Shown here: piece by piece, positions 1 to 9,248 of the stretch
Layout of the letters: the number at the start of each line of letters is the position of its first letter
How positions within the stretch are numbered: position 1 is the stretch's first letter
Assembly (NCBI GenBank): GCA_000775715.1
Contig: JRWQ01000008.1
Coordinates: 124,001-188,000, forward strand
Direction: 5' to 3'
Source of the DNA: Vibrio tubiashii
Lineage (GTDB): Bacteria > Pseudomonadota > Gammaproteobacteria > Enterobacterales > Vibrionaceae
Length of the DNA: 64,000 nucleotides
Position numbers and translations under genes: made by a program
Notes under the pieces: model-generated
Seen by the model: only the letters and a program-made list of their open reading frames with translations
The model's database searches: none
What the model was told of the DNA's origin: nothing

Positions 1-613
1 TTGCCAAGGCCTGCAGTAACCCATCAGAACGTAACTTATCTACCGCTAAATCAGAGTTCTGCACACCCATAAAACCGATCTGCTTACATCCTGCCTCGAT
101 CAGTCGGTTGCCCGCTTCGAAACCCACCCTTAGGTCATCGTGCACAACGCTCGGAATATTAAACAGCGAACCATCTTGACCAATCAAGACTACCGGCGAT
201 TTAGATTGCTTAATCGCTTTAACCAAATCATTGTCGATATGAGTTGCATACAGAACTATTCCCTCGACTCGTTTCTGATTAAACAGTTGAATATAATCAA
301 CTTCTTTTTCACCAGACTGCTGAGTGCTCGCCAAAAGCACTTGCTTACCCGCCTGTTCAAAAACTCGGCTCAGACCATCAATTCCTTGTGCAGTGGCATG
401 AGATGAAACACGTGGAACTATGACACCAACAAGATTGGTCTTTTGAGATTTCAAGTCTTTCGCGACTTGATTAACCACATACCCAACCTCTTCTACCGCT
501 TTCATCACTTTTACTTTGGTGGTTTCTTTCACGCCATACTCGTTGTTAATCACCCGAGACACGGTTGATTTGGACACTCCAGCCAATTCTGCGACATCAT
601 GTAAGCTTGCCAT
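1..613 (-). CDS. scrR: LacI-family repressor, probable sucrose regulator (3' part outside window)
   Basis: I translated this gene from the minus strand, starting at the ATG at 611-613; about 204 codons are visible and the C-terminus lies beyond the window. The protein opens with a LacI-type helix-turn-helix (MASLHDVAELAGVSKSTVSR), then the hinge region near residues 48-58 and a periplasmic-binding-protein-like effector domain (VGVIVPRVSS, then GFMGVQNSD). It is divergent from a sucrose-type PTS transporter gene, and two CG-centred palindromes of LacI-family type lie between them. This makes it very likely the local repressor of that transporter. The ScrR name is inferred from the neighbour; the family call is secure. 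Confidence 0.88.
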   Translation of the reverse strand, partial: MASLHDVAELAGVSKSTVSRVINNEYGVKETTKVKVMKAVEEVGYVVNQVAKDLKSQKTNLVGVIVPRVSSHATAQGIDGLSRVFEQAGKQVLLASTQQSGEKEVDYIQLFNQKRVEGIVLYATHIDNDLVKAIKQSKSPVVLIGQDGSLFNIPSVVHDDLRVGFEAGNRLIEAGCKQIGFMGVQNSDLAVDKLRSDGLLQALA

Positions 614-683
614 TAAGTGAACTCGTATTAAGTTATTGGGATTGTTTGCAAAAACTACCAGATTTCCCGACAAAATCCACCTT

Positions 684-699
684 GCTCAAACGGTTTAGC
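684..699. promoter_or_regulatory. Candidate ScrR operator 1
   Basis: The 16-base imperfect palindrome GCTCAAACGGTTTAGC matches its own reverse complement at 12 of 16 positions and has the central CG step typical of LacI-family operators. It lies 71 bases upstream of the repressor start, which suits autoregulation. Confidence 0.5.
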
Positions 700-743
700 A
701 AAAATATTTAGCAGATCAATCTCACATAAAACTCCAATATGTT

Positions 744-772
744 TTGACTGATACCCATTGATCGCAAAGAAT
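744..772 (+). promoter_or_regulatory. Candidate scrA promoter
   Basis: TTGACT at 744-749 and AAGAAT at 767-772 are 17 bases apart. The second operator-like palindrome begins 5 bases downstream, where a repressor would block initiation. Confidence 0.45.
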
Positions 773-777
773 CGATC

Positions 778-793
778 TTGCAAACGTTCCCAA
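778..793. promoter_or_regulatory. Candidate ScrR operator 2
   Basis: TTGCAAACGTTCCCAA matches its reverse complement at 12 of 16 positions, with a central AACGTT core. It shares the CAAACG half-site with the palindrome at 684-699. It sits just past the proposed -10 of scrA and about 65 bases before the ATG. Confidence 0.5.
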
Positions 794-856
794 AAAGTAA
801 ATAACACCTTTTTGAACTATTAACTAATAATCAAGAGATAACAATCGGGGTTTGGA

Positions 857-2296
857 ATGAACTATCCAATAATTGCAAAAGAGCTGCTGGAGCTTCTTGG
901 AGGTAGAGATAACCTGCAAGCGCTCGCCCACTGTGCAACGCGCCTACGTTTAGCATTGAAAGATGATTCAATTGTTGATGAAGAGGCTATCGCTAACCTT
1001 GAAGGCGTAAAAGGCCAATTCAAAGTAGCGGGCCAATATCAAATCATTTTCGGTTCAGGCATCGTTAACCAAGTACACGCAGAAATGGCCAAGCTGACTG
1101 GTATGAGCGAAATGTCGACTAATGACGTAGCCAGTGCGGGCGCCGAAAAGCAAAACATAGTGCAACGCGCAGTCAAAGGTCTGTCTGATATCTTCGTACC
1201 GATTATTCCTGCAATCGTGGCAGGTGGTCTATTAATGGGTATCTTCAACCTGCTTACAGCGCAAGGGCTATTCATTGACGGTCAGTCTTTGATCGAAGCC
1301 AATCCTGGGCTCGCTGACCTAGCAAGTATGATTAACACTTTTGCCAATGCACCATTTGTCTACTTGCCAGTACTTTTGGCTTTCTCAGCAAGCAAAAAAT
1401 TCGGTGGCAACCCATTCTTAGGTGCAGCCCTAGGTATGTTAATGGTTCACCCAGATCTACTTAACGGTTGGGGCTTCGGTGGTGCGAGTGTTGCTGGCAC
1501 TATCCCGACGTGGAACATCTTTGGTTTTGAAATCCAAAAAGTGGGCTACCAAGGGTCAGTTCTGCCAGTGCTGGTATCTGCATACATTCTGGCTAAAGTT
1601 GAAAACGGCCTGCGCCAAGTAGTCCCATCGGTTTTAGATAACCTCCTCACTCCGATGCTAGCGATCTTCATTACCGGCTTCTTAACCTTTACGCTTGTTG
1701 GGCCTATCACCCGTGATATTGGTTTCCTCCTTGGTGATGGTCTGAACTGGCTATACGATTCAGCAGGCTTTATCGGTGGCGCACTGTTTGGCTTTATCTA
1801 CGCTCCGTTTGTTATTACCGGTATGCACCACAGCTTCATCGCGATTGAAACACAACTACTTGCTGATATCGCAGTGACTGGCGGTACGTTTATCTTCCCA
1901 ATTGCGGCTATGTCTAACGTAGCGCAAGGTGCTGCAGCGCTTGCGGTCGGTTTTACAACCAAAGACATCAAATTGAAAGGGATTGCTATGCCATCTGGTG
2001 TGACCGCTCTACTTGGTATCACTGAGCCTGCTATGTTTGGCGTAAACCTTAAGCTTCGCTACCCATTTATTGCAGCGGTAATCGGTGCGGCAGCGTCAAG
2101 TGCCTTTATCACTCTGTTTAACGTTAAAGCGCAAGCTTTAGGAGCAGCCGGTCTACCAGGCGTGATTTCGATTGTGCCTGACAAACTAGGCTACTACGTA
2201 GCAGGTATGGCGATTTCATTCGCAGTCGCATTTGGCCTTACCTTAGTACTCGGTGCTCGTGAACGCATGAAAGCATCAAATACGGCTACCGCCTAA
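857..2296 (+). CDS. scrA: Sucrose-type PTS transporter, EIIBC
   Basis: A 479-residue PTS permease. The N-terminal EIIB domain has the phospho-acceptor Cys26 in AHCATRLRL. From about residue 105 follows a hydrophobic EIIC domain with the family signature GITEPAMFGVNL. No EIIA domain is present, as in ScrA/TreB-type proteins, which rely on the glucose EIIA (Crr). The sequence resembles enterobacterial and Vibrio ScrA more than TreB, for example VKGQFKVAGQYQIIFG and the HPDLLNGWG region. It would import and phosphorylate sucrose to sucrose-6-phosphate. No scrB hydrolase or scrK fructokinase follows, so those genes must lie elsewhere or left of the window. Confidence 0.88.
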   Translation: MNYPIIAKELLELLGGRDNLQALAHCATRLRLALKDDSIVDEEAIANLEGVKGQFKVAGQYQIIFGSGIVNQVHAEMAKLTGMSEMSTNDVASAGAEKQNIVQRAVKGLSDIFVPIIPAIVAGGLLMGIFNLLTAQGLFIDGQSLIEANPGLADLASMINTFANAPFVYLPVLLAFSASKKFGGNPFLGAALGMLMVHPDLLNGWGFGGASVAGTIPTWNIFGFEIQKVGYQGSVLPVLVSAYILAKVENGLRQVVPSVLDNLLTPMLAIFITGFLTFTLVGPITRDIGFLLGDGLNWLYDSAGFIGGALFGFIYAPFVITGMHHSFIAIETQLLADIAVTGGTFIFPIAAMSNVAQGAAALAVGFTTKDIKLKGIAMPSGVTALLGITEPAMFGVNLKLRYPFIAAVIGAAASSAFITLFNVKAQALGAAGLPGVISIVPDKLGYYVAGMAISFAVAFGLTLVLGARERMKASNTATA

Positions 2297-2350
2297 AATC
2301 GGTTCTCAATGGACTAGAACCCCCATAGTCAAAACAGGCTTTTGACTCCT

Positions 2351-2380
2351 GCCCCACTTCATAGTGGGGCTTTTTCGTTT
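2351..2380 (+). terminator. Rho-independent terminator of scrA
   Basis: The stem GCCCCAC/GTGGGGC with a 6-base loop is followed by a TTTTTCGTTT tract, 55 bases after the scrA stop. Confidence 0.85.
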
Positions 2381-2476
2381 TATACACAGTGCGCTACTAG
2401 TATTTGATCCTCAACACTGTATATATCGATAGCTCGTATATCCTAACGCTATTAAGTCTAAACAAACCAACTGCCT

Positions 2477-3619
2477 ATGCTTCATTCTGTAATCAACCGA
2501 GGAGTTTTCCCTTGTGGATGCGATCTAGAGGGTGACATTGAGCTGTACTTTCCCGAATATGACCTGACACTTCGCTGCTACTATCAGGAAAGCAGAGCGG
2601 AATTAATTGCAGAGCTGCCAATAGGGGAAACTCGACTCGCAGATATCAGTGTTATCGACGCTACCATCAAGCCAAGCGATAATACACAAGCTTCATTAAC
2701 TCCGCAGATCAATGGTGATTATGTCTGCCAATATACCGACGACGATGGCTCGCAACTGCACATGGTTGATGCGGGCATTTTACTCGATGTCGATTGCCAA
2801 CCAGATCAACATACTGATAAACCCCATGCTGGCGATTGGGTCGAAGTTAATGGGCTTTTGTACGTGTCGGTTGCTCCTAAAGCGAACCACGACCAAGCAC
2901 TTTATGCACAGCTGAATCGCGATACCGCAGCGATGGATTTGATCTCGAAACAAGCGATAGATTTACTGCAAAGCTCAGAAGTCGCAATTCGCTTTGAAAC
3001 GCCACACGCTAATGTGTTAGCCGAAATTAGAGCTATGGTGCTCTGGCTAAAAGAACGCAAGCCAAGTAGTAAAATAGTTGCCGGGAATGATGGCAAGTCT
3101 TTAGCGGAAATATGCCAGCACCTATTTAGCTCAACACAGGTTCCGATTGAAAAAATTGTCCACTACACCATCGAAGAAATAGAGTTCGGCGAAGATGGAT
3201 TCCAACTCAGTTACGCAAGCAGAATAAACGTTGAAGAACAGCAAGAGCTCGGCCTTCACGTTCCACAAGACGTAGTCATCATCAGCTATTGGGTTGGTGG
3301 TTTTTCTGACGTAGCGATACCGCTGGCGTTGTATTTGCGAGAACTGGCTGACTATCTACGAACCCACGGACATCAAGAGCTGCTTAAACAACTTAAGAGC
3401 CAGACGCTCATTGCTCGTCCATATAACACTCGCATCGAAGAGTTTGTAGAGCTTAATAAGCTCATTCCGCAGATTTTCTCTGCGCTGCCCTACTCTCATT
3501 CAGTGCATAAAAAACAGCTTCATAGCCAGCTCGCTGTGCTGCAAAAGCAAATAGAACCCTACCTACAACAGCCGCACAATAAGCTGGGCCAAGTTCGTTG
3601 GTACCAGCTGTGGAAATAA
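2477..3619 (+). CDS. Hypothetical protein, 380 aa
   Basis: I do not recognise this protein. It is a soluble, acidic 380-residue chain with no signal peptide and no membrane segments. It starts at an ATG with only a weak ribosome-binding site (MLHSVINRGVFPCGCDLEGD). The C-terminal third is rich in charged helices and ends in RWYQLWK. It stands alone: the scrA terminator is upstream and a convergent two-component operon is downstream. Codon use looks like its neighbours, so the ORF is probably real. Confidence 0.75.
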   Translation: MLHSVINRGVFPCGCDLEGDIELYFPEYDLTLRCYYQESRAELIAELPIGETRLADISVIDATIKPSDNTQASLTPQINGDYVCQYTDDDGSQLHMVDAGILLDVDCQPDQHTDKPHAGDWVEVNGLLYVSVAPKANHDQALYAQLNRDTAAMDLISKQAIDLLQSSEVAIRFETPHANVLAEIRAMVLWLKERKPSSKIVAGNDGKSLAEICQHLFSSTQVPIEKIVHYTIEEIEFGEDGFQLSYASRINVEEQQELGLHVPQDVVIISYWVGGFSDVAIPLALYLRELADYLRTHGHQELLKQLKSQTLIARPYNTRIEEFVELNKLIPQIFSALPYSHSVHKKQLHSQLAVLQKQIEPYLQQPHNKLGQVRWYQLWK

Positions 3620-3681
3620 GATTACGGGCGTAGTTGTTGGAGATTAACTTGCGACTCTATGCTGCCAATTGCGTTAGTAAA

Positions 3682-4155
3682 CTAACTCAGGCGCGATAAA
3701 ACAACCTGCTGATCAAGATTTTCATGATAAGGCGTATAATCTAGGCCTTGGTCAAAGATATAGGTGGTCACTAGTGAGCGTACGCAAGCTACCAAGTCAT
3801 CTGCATTCCAAGGTTTCTCAAAGTAATGACTCACACCAGCAGTATTGATTGCTGTGATTGTGTCAGAGTGGGTAGCCTGCCCTGTTAGCAGTACTTTTTT
3901 TGTCTCGGCAAAGCGAGAGTCCTTAGTGACTTGTGTTAACAGTTCAACCCCTGTCATACCTGGCATCACGTGGTCGGAAACAATCACTGCAACAAACTCA
4001 CCATCAGCATCAAGCTCATCCATTAGTTCCAGAACCTCATCACCAGACTCACAGTCGACGACATTAAGCCAGCTATCAAGTGGCTCTAAATCCTGAATGA
4101 CTGCACTTAACACCTCTCGTTGGTCGTCTACGCAGATTACATTAAGCTTGTCCAT
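3682..4155 (-). CDS. Single-domain response regulator
   Basis: 157 residues, almost entirely a CheY-like receiver. The acidic pocket is Asp10-Asp11 (CVDD), the phospho-acceptor is Asp61 in VSDHVMPGMTG, the conserved Thr is in LLTGQA (about 91), and Lys114 is in EKPW. There is no DNA-binding or enzymatic output domain, only a short tail. It is the last gene of a minus-strand operon and its start overlaps the end of the upstream histidine kinase gene by 14 bases, so the two are probably translationally coupled partners. Output must be by protein-protein contact or phosphate relay. Confidence 0.9.
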   Translation of the reverse strand: MDKLNVICVDDQREVLSAVIQDLEPLDSWLNVVDCESGDEVLELMDELDADGEFVAVIVSDHVMPGMTGVELLTQVTKDSRFAETKKVLLTGQATHSDTITAINTAGVSHYFEKPWNADDLVACVRSLVTTYIFDQGLDYTPYHENLDQQVVLSRLS

Positions 4156-5467
4156 CTCTCTCTCCTAACGGTAATTTAACCCTGAAAATGGTTCGTTCTC
4201 TATCACTCTTAACGACAACTGTGCCGCCATTTTCACTGACTATTCGTTTCACAATAGATAGCCCTAATCCCAAGCCAAATGAAAGTCCGCCTTTCTTGGT
4301 TGTGAAGTTAGGTTGAAATATTTTTCGTCGTATTTGCGGTTCAATTTCAGGCCCATTATTCGCGATCGTGACTAATATTCGTTGATTCGATAACTTGGTC
4401 TGAATATCAATATGTGGTTGCTCAGTATTGCCTAAAGCGTCACAGGCGTTCTTTATGATGTTGCTCCACACCTGAACAAATTCGGCGGCAGAGCCTTTGA
4501 TTTTAGGGAGCGAAGCTGGACGAAAGTGCACATCAACTCGGCGTAAATCGCTTTGAAGCAATGACAACGCTTTATTGATGGTATCGAGGACATCGATCAT
4601 TTCATCCGGTTCGCTCTCAGCTCTGCCTAACTGCTTAACCGACTTAACAATAGAAACAGTATGACGCGAGGCGATACGCAGATCATGCAAATCACGCCCC
4701 ATTTGCCAGTACTTTAACGCTTCATCAGGCTGAGCGAGCCAACTGTCTGGTACGGTGTCACCGCCAAGCGCTCTGGCAAACGCTTTTGCGTTGTGAGAAG
4801 ACACTCCATATCGGCGACTGATCGTTTTTGCGAACTCGCGTACCTGTTTTGACGAGACAGTCTGCCCCTGTAACAAACCAATATCAAAGTACTGACTTGC
4901 GTTTGGATTGGCCGCTTCCAATAGGTCGAGTAACTGCTGCTGAAAACGCTCTGTCTTACTGCTGACCACACCAATCGCATTGTTAAGCTCATGGGCAATA
5001 CCTGCCGCAAGCTGACCTAGGGTTGTCATCTGCTCTGCGGTGTACAACCGCTGAAGCGCTTTTTCTTTCTCTAGCGCTTCGTGAGTCGCTCTTCTTTGCC
5101 TGCGTGATAACTCATTGACCATCACTGGCATAAACTGAGCGTTTAACGGTCCAAGCTTTTCTGGCTCTACAGGTTTGGTATCTCGATCGATCCACGCGAG
5201 CCTAACCTGAGTTTTGGCAATCACAGTAGAGGAAGCAATCCAGCTTCCAGAAAAAAAACTGTGCACGCCAATAAATGCGCCCTCGCCTGCGGTAAAAACC
5301 TTAGTCAGTTTGCCACTGTCGTCATTTTCAAAATAACCCTCTAACTCCCCTTCTAATACATAGTAAAGGCGATCATTTTGGCCATCTTGTTTCAACACTC
5401 TCTGCTCAGATTCCACAACTAACTGGCGCGTTGGCTCGGAAAAGTAGTGGCGGATTAAGTCTTCCAT
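4142..5467 (-). CDS. Histidine kinase with cyclic-nucleotide-binding-like N-terminus
   Basis: I chose the ATG at 5465-5467 (MEDLIRHYFSE) over an upstream TTG lying inside the previous gene; this gives 441 residues. Residues about 15-95 look like a cNMP-binding/Crp-type beta-roll (DRLYYVLEGELEGYF, GEGAFIGVHSFFSG). A coiled linker follows, then the HisKA helix with His159 in GIAHELNNAIG, the N-box (NIIKNACDAL) and a GLGLGL G2 box. The G1 region reads ANNGPEI, so the usual Asp of DxGxG is Asn. No membrane segment is visible, so this is a cytoplasmic sensor. It sits between a DASS transporter gene and a receiver gene and may couple transporter activity or a metabolite to signalling. Confidence 0.85.
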   Translation of the reverse strand: MEDLIRHYFSEPTRQLVVESEQRVLKQDGQNDRLYYVLEGELEGYFENDDSGKLTKVFTAGEGAFIGVHSFFSGSWIASSTVIAKTQVRLAWIDRDTKPVEPEKLGPLNAQFMPVMVNELSRRQRRATHEALEKEKALQRLYTAEQMTTLGQLAAGIAHELNNAIGVVSSKTERFQQQLLDLLEAANPNASQYFDIGLLQGQTVSSKQVREFAKTISRRYGVSSHNAKAFARALGGDTVPDSWLAQPDEALKYWQMGRDLHDLRIASRHTVSIVKSVKQLGRAESEPDEMIDVLDTINKALSLLQSDLRRVDVHFRPASLPKIKGSAAEFVQVWSNIIKNACDALGNTEQPHIDIQTKLSNQRILVTIANNGPEIEPQIRRKIFQPNFTTKKGGLSFGLGLGLSIVKRIVSENGGTVVVKSDRERTIFRVKLPLGERDGQA

Positions 5468-5471
5468 CGGC

Positions 5472-6890
5472 TTAACCAATGTGACCAACGCTGTGCAATA
5501 GCCACACAAGTCCAAAGCTAAGCAATACGCCCACCACGCCGAGGATTACTCCGACTTTCGCCATTTGGTTACTCTGCACATGACCCGTTGCATGGGCAAG
5601 CGCATTAGGTGGGGTACTGATTGGCAGTGACATACCCAGCGACGCAGCGAAAGTGACCACCAAAATTAATGTCAGTTCACCGCCCAACGGCGTTAGCGAC
5701 GCCATTGAAGTCCCCAGAGCGGCCATGATTGGCATCAGCAAGTTAGCCGTTGCCGTATGAGACATAAAGTTCGCCATCAACAGACATAGGAATGCGGAAC
5801 CCGCCAAAACGACATAAGGTGAGAATTCATCAAATGGAATGCTGTGAACAACCAGTTTTGCCAAACCTGTTTTATCTAACGCTAAACCAAGGGCGATACC
5901 ACCAGAAACTAACCACAATACATCCCACGAAATCTTCTTCAGATCTTCTTTAGTGATGATCCCGGTTAGAGAGAACAGAGCAACTGGGATAAGCGCAACC
6001 GTATAGGAGTTCATACCGTGGCTTGACCCCATTAACCACAGAACAATGGTCAAGGTAAATGTGACATAAACCATAATGGCTTTCGGCGTTTTCAAGAACT
6101 TGCCTTTAATGGAAAGCTCAATCTTCTGTTGATCCGCCTTGTACAGAGTGTTTATTAGCATCCAAGCAAGTGCCATCATCACAATAACAAACGGCACACC
6201 AAAGGCCATCCATTCGCCAAACGTGATCAGATTATCTCCGACCAGATATTTAAGCGCGATGGCGTTTGGTGGCGTACCAATCGGCGTACCAATACCACCA
6301 ATGTTTGCCGCAACCGGAATACACAATGCGAACGCAATACGCCCTGGATCTTTTGGTCCAAATACCGCGATAACTGGGGTAAGAATCGACAGCATCATTG
6401 CCGTAGTGGCGGTATTAGACATGAACATCGAGAAGACACCTGTGATCAGCATCAGCCCAAGCATGACATATTTAGGATCTTGACCAAATGGCTTAAGGAG
6501 TACACGCGCTAAGTTCACGTCAAGACGGTACTTAGTTGCAGCCATCGCCAAGAAAAAACCACCCAAAAACAGCATAATTATTGGGCTAGCAAACGTCGCC
6601 ATAATCTCGTTGTACTTAAGCAGTTCACCGAAATGTGGCTCAGACTCGCTAGCGCGAAACAGATATATCCCCTTGTTCGACACGAGCAATAGCTCAAGAA
6701 CAATAATCACAACTGATGTCGCGTAAATTGGGATCGGCTCGAATACCCAGCATAGTGCCGCAAGTAAGAAAATCGCGGTAACTCGTTGCTGAACAATGGT
6801 CATTCCTTCAAAGGGAAATGCTGACAGAGGTAATGACAACACCAACAACGGAATGATGATAGGAATGATATATTTCAAATACTTTTGCAT
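5472..6890 (-). CDS. SLC13/DASS-family anion symporter
   Basis: 472 residues with about 11-12 membrane segments. It carries the two DASS hallmark motifs: SNTATTAM (about residue 158) and SHTATANLL (about 391), each followed by a proline-rich re-entrant loop (GTPIGTPPNA and LPISTPPNA). This family (VcINDY, NaDC) couples sodium to di- or tricarboxylate or sulfate uptake. The sequence differs clearly from VcINDY, so the substrate is not assignable here. It is the first gene of an operon with a kinase starting 4 bases after its stop and then a receiver, a gene order that suggests transport-linked sensing. Confidence 0.9.
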   Translation of the reverse strand: MQKYLKYIIPIIIPLLVLSLPLSAFPFEGMTIVQQRVTAIFLLAALCWVFEPIPIYATSVVIIVLELLLVSNKGIYLFRASESEPHFGELLKYNEIMATFASPIIMLFLGGFFLAMAATKYRLDVNLARVLLKPFGQDPKYVMLGLMLITGVFSMFMSNTATTAMMLSILTPVIAVFGPKDPGRIAFALCIPVAANIGGIGTPIGTPPNAIALKYLVGDNLITFGEWMAFGVPFVIVMMALAWMLINTLYKADQQKIELSIKGKFLKTPKAIMVYVTFTLTIVLWLMGSSHGMNSYTVALIPVALFSLTGIITKEDLKKISWDVLWLVSGGIALGLALDKTGLAKLVVHSIPFDEFSPYVVLAGSAFLCLLMANFMSHTATANLLMPIMAALGTSMASLTPLGGELTLILVVTFAASLGMSLPISTPPNALAHATGHVQSNQMAKVGVILGVVGVLLSFGLVWLLHSVGHIG

Positions 6891-7645
6891 GACACTGCTT
6901 CATCCATAAAATTTCTTTGAGCAGTATCAGACTACCCCTAAAGGACTACCCTTACTGGGATCAAAGTTTTACCATATACATCAGTATTATATTTGGATTG
7001 TGATCTGTATATCATATTGCACTAATTAAAAGCTCAACAGAGTCAAATAGTTGCGCATAAGGCTCTATCGATGGGAGCCATAAAAGCCCTGCTTAAATTG
7101 CAAGGTTTTTATTTTGGCTTAACTCAGCTTAAGTTTAGTCTCGAAGCGATGCAGCAACCTTCTCAGATACGTGAGCCACGATAGCATCAACCGCACCTGC
7201 GATCTCTGCGTCTTCAAGCGTACGTTCTTCAGATTGTAGCGCTATCGCTAGGCCTTTCTTACCTTATTAGCGAACCTCTTGATACTTTCAGGCTAACTCT
7301 ACGACTAATGTCTAACTCACTGAGACTATTTGTTTTTTTGAGATTGGTTTAAGGTACTAACCACTTAAATGATTACGTTTAGTTATAGGGTAATTTGTTC
7401 TTTGTCTTTATCCGTGAACCTCAAGCTTTTACTACAATACCAACGATATTCTTGCTTGTTTCCGACCCTATTCTTAGTCAGTCATCTTCACTTTTTAACA
7501 ATAACTCAAGTTACACCGAATATAGATTTGTCGCATTCTTTGTAGAAAAACGAATATCACTATCTACTCCGCTACCGCTTAATACCGGGAGTAAATTACG
7601 TTTGTTGGAACAACACACCTCAGAGTGTGAACGAAAGGAATCAAA
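6891..7645. other. Intergenic region, 755 bases, contains a pheT remnant
   Basis: No intact gene is visible. The left part should hold the promoter of the minus-strand transporter operon. At 7137-7266 lies a degraded copy of the 3' end of pheT. The remainder (7267-7645) is A+T-rich leader DNA for the permease gene. An 84-codon frame starting at a TTG at 7395 lacks a ribosome-binding site and I do not count it. Confidence 0.7.
7137..7266 (-). pseudogene. pheT 3'-end remnant (last ~42 codons)
   Basis: Read on the minus strand this segment gives [20 protein letters not shown] followed by [15 protein letters not shown] and ASLRD-stop, almost the exact C-terminus of PheT encoded at 10839-10970. 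It keeps the reading frame and stop codon but lacks two codons (the LT of ALTLQS) and carries scattered substitutions. Upstream of it the similarity stops and no start or rest of the gene exists. It is in the same orientation as the intact pheT. Confidence 0.85.
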
Positions 7646-9154
7646 ATGAGCAGCACTTTAGAGTCCGTAAATATAAGAACAGATAAACCTCAAGCCAATG
7701 AGGATGAACTCAGTTATGAACAAAAGCACAAACCAAGCTCTGAATTTGAGTCCCGAGAGCAGTATCTAGAGCACGAATTGCAAATCATGTCGCCTAAACG
7801 CTGGCGTCCAAACTTGCCATTTAAAGATTATCGATTTGAGATTGAAGACACCATCCCAGCAATGGCGGCGACCATTGGTAAAGTGGTCATGGTCGGCGCG
7901 ATTGCAGCAACCTTTGCCGGAGCTCTAGGGCTAAACGAAGGGTTTATTCTAGAAAATGTTCGTTATGAATTACTGATCGCTTCCGTTTTCATTATTCTTT
8001 TCTCTGGTTTTTTATTGCCGACAGCAAACCTTGCAGGTACACACGGACCACTTATCCCGTTAATTCCTATTGTTGTTGCCGCTGGCGGCCACCCTATGGC
8101 CTTTGGCTTGCTGATTGGCGCGTTTGGCTTACTGTTAGCCATCAGTAAAGGTGGCAGCATGTTGGCAAATCTCACCAGTAAGGGCGTGTGTGGCGGCTTA
8201 TTGCTCTACCTAGGTTTTGTTGGGACCGTTTCTCAAGTTAAAAAGCTATTTGCTTGGGCAGAAGGAATTGGTATGAGCCACATCGCTTTCGTCGTGATCT
8301 TTTGTACCATTGTTTTGTATGCGCTGTTAGAACATTTCCGCAAGCGTTGGTTAGCCGTCCCTCTTAGTTGCTTGCTGGGTGGCTCGTTAGCTTTTGCGAT
8401 GGGTGCACCGTTTTCTTTCCAAACCGAGCCTGGTTTACCTCATCTGAACCCGATGTATTGGTGGGGGGAAGATACTGGTTGGATGCTAGGCCTACCGACA
8501 ATTGAACATTTCATGGTGGTATTGCCGTTTGCTATTTTAGCCGTGGCTATGTGGTCACCAGACTTCTTAGGACATCAGGTCTTTCAAAAAATCAGCTACC
8601 CAGAACGTACCGAAAAAGTACACATGAACATTGACGATACCATGACCACGGCATCTATTCGTCAGACGTTTGGTTCATTGCTTGGTGGTACTAACTTTAC
8701 CTCTTCATGGGGGACTTACATCGTGCCAGCGGCAATTGCAAAACGCCCTATTCCTGCGGGTGCTTTGTTGACAGCACTGTTCTGTATCATCGCCGCAATT
8801 TGGGGCTACCCGATGGACTTAGCCATCTGGCAACCGGTACTTTGTGTTGCACTGATCGTTGGGGTATTTGTGCCATTGCTAGAAGCTGGCATGGAAATGA
8901 CGCGCGAAGGGAAAACCACTCAATCTGCCGCAATCGTTGTATTTTCATCAGCGCTCGTAAACCCTGCATTTGGTTGGTCACTCACCATGCTATTAGATAA
9001 CTTAGGCTTGGTTGGTTGTAAAGAACGTAGCGGTGAATTGAGTAAAATGAGCCGCTGGGTGTTACCTGGCATTATGTTTGTAGTACTAACCAGTGTGATG
9101 GCGTTAGTTGGGCTTCTTCCTGGTATTCCTGCAATCATTCCTAGCTTTCGTTAA
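7646..9154 (+). CDS. NCS2-like membrane permease (DUF3360-like)
   Basis: 502 residues with a ~70-residue hydrophilic N-terminal extension, then about 12 hydrophobic segments. The pattern (AGTHGPLIPLIP, GSLLGGTNFTSSWGTYIVP, SRWVLPGIMFV) resembles the xanthine/uracil (NCS2) fold and, from memory, the DUF3360 family common in Vibrio. Substrate unknown. A good Shine-Dalgarno (GAAAGGAATC) precedes the ATG. It is a single-gene unit ending at a perfect hairpin terminator at 9215. It lies in the segment bounded by the pheT remnant and the intact pheT. Confidence 0.75.
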   Translation: MSSTLESVNIRTDKPQANEDELSYEQKHKPSSEFESREQYLEHELQIMSPKRWRPNLPFKDYRFEIEDTIPAMAATIGKVVMVGAIAATFAGALGLNEGFILENVRYELLIASVFIILFSGFLLPTANLAGTHGPLIPLIPIVVAAGGHPMAFGLLIGAFGLLLAISKGGSMLANLTSKGVCGGLLLYLGFVGTVSQVKKLFAWAEGIGMSHIAFVVIFCTIVLYALLEHFRKRWLAVPLSCLLGGSLAFAMGAPFSFQTEPGLPHLNPMYWWGEDTGWMLGLPTIEHFMVVLPFAILAVAMWSPDFLGHQVFQKISYPERTEKVHMNIDDTMTTASIRQTFGSLLGGTNFTSSWGTYIVPAAIAKRPIPAGALLTALFCIIAAIWGYPMDLAIWQPVLCVALIVGVFVPLLEAGMEMTREGKTTQSAAIVVFSSALVNPAFGWSLTMLLDNLGLVGCKERSGELSKMSRWVLPGIMFVVLTSVMALVGLLPGIPAIIPSFR

Positions 9155-9214
9155 CCGTTAGACGCGAGTTGAAGTCAGTGGGAACTTAACCTCTCGGTTA
9201 TCTCGGTAAAACAC

Positions 9215-9246
9215 AAATGCCTCGCAATTGCGAGGCATTTGGTTTT
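9215..9246 (+). terminator. Terminator of the permease gene
   Basis: The perfect palindrome AAATGCCTCGC-AATT-GCGAGGCATTT is followed by GGTTTTC. The 29-base core 9220-9248 is repeated with three mismatches at 10794-10822. Confidence 0.75.
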
Positions 9247-9248
9247 CT
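9220..9248. repeat. Direct repeat copy A (terminator core)
   Basis: It matches 10794-10822 at 26 of 29 positions, in direct orientation, including the non-palindromic tail TTTGRTTTTCT. The two copies bracket the A+T-rich gene at 9397-10671. Confidence 0.7.

Noticed and set aside
705-735. CRP site in the scr promoter region
   Set aside because: Only one TCACA half-site is good; the partner at correct spacing matches two of five bases.
2417-2432. LexA-like CTGTATATATCGATAG upstream of the 380-aa gene
   Set aside because: The right arm lacks the required CAG; only the left half matches.
7395-7649. 84-codon frame ahead of the permease gene
   Set aside because: It starts with TTG, has no ribosome-binding site, overlaps the permease start and its composition is not protein-like.
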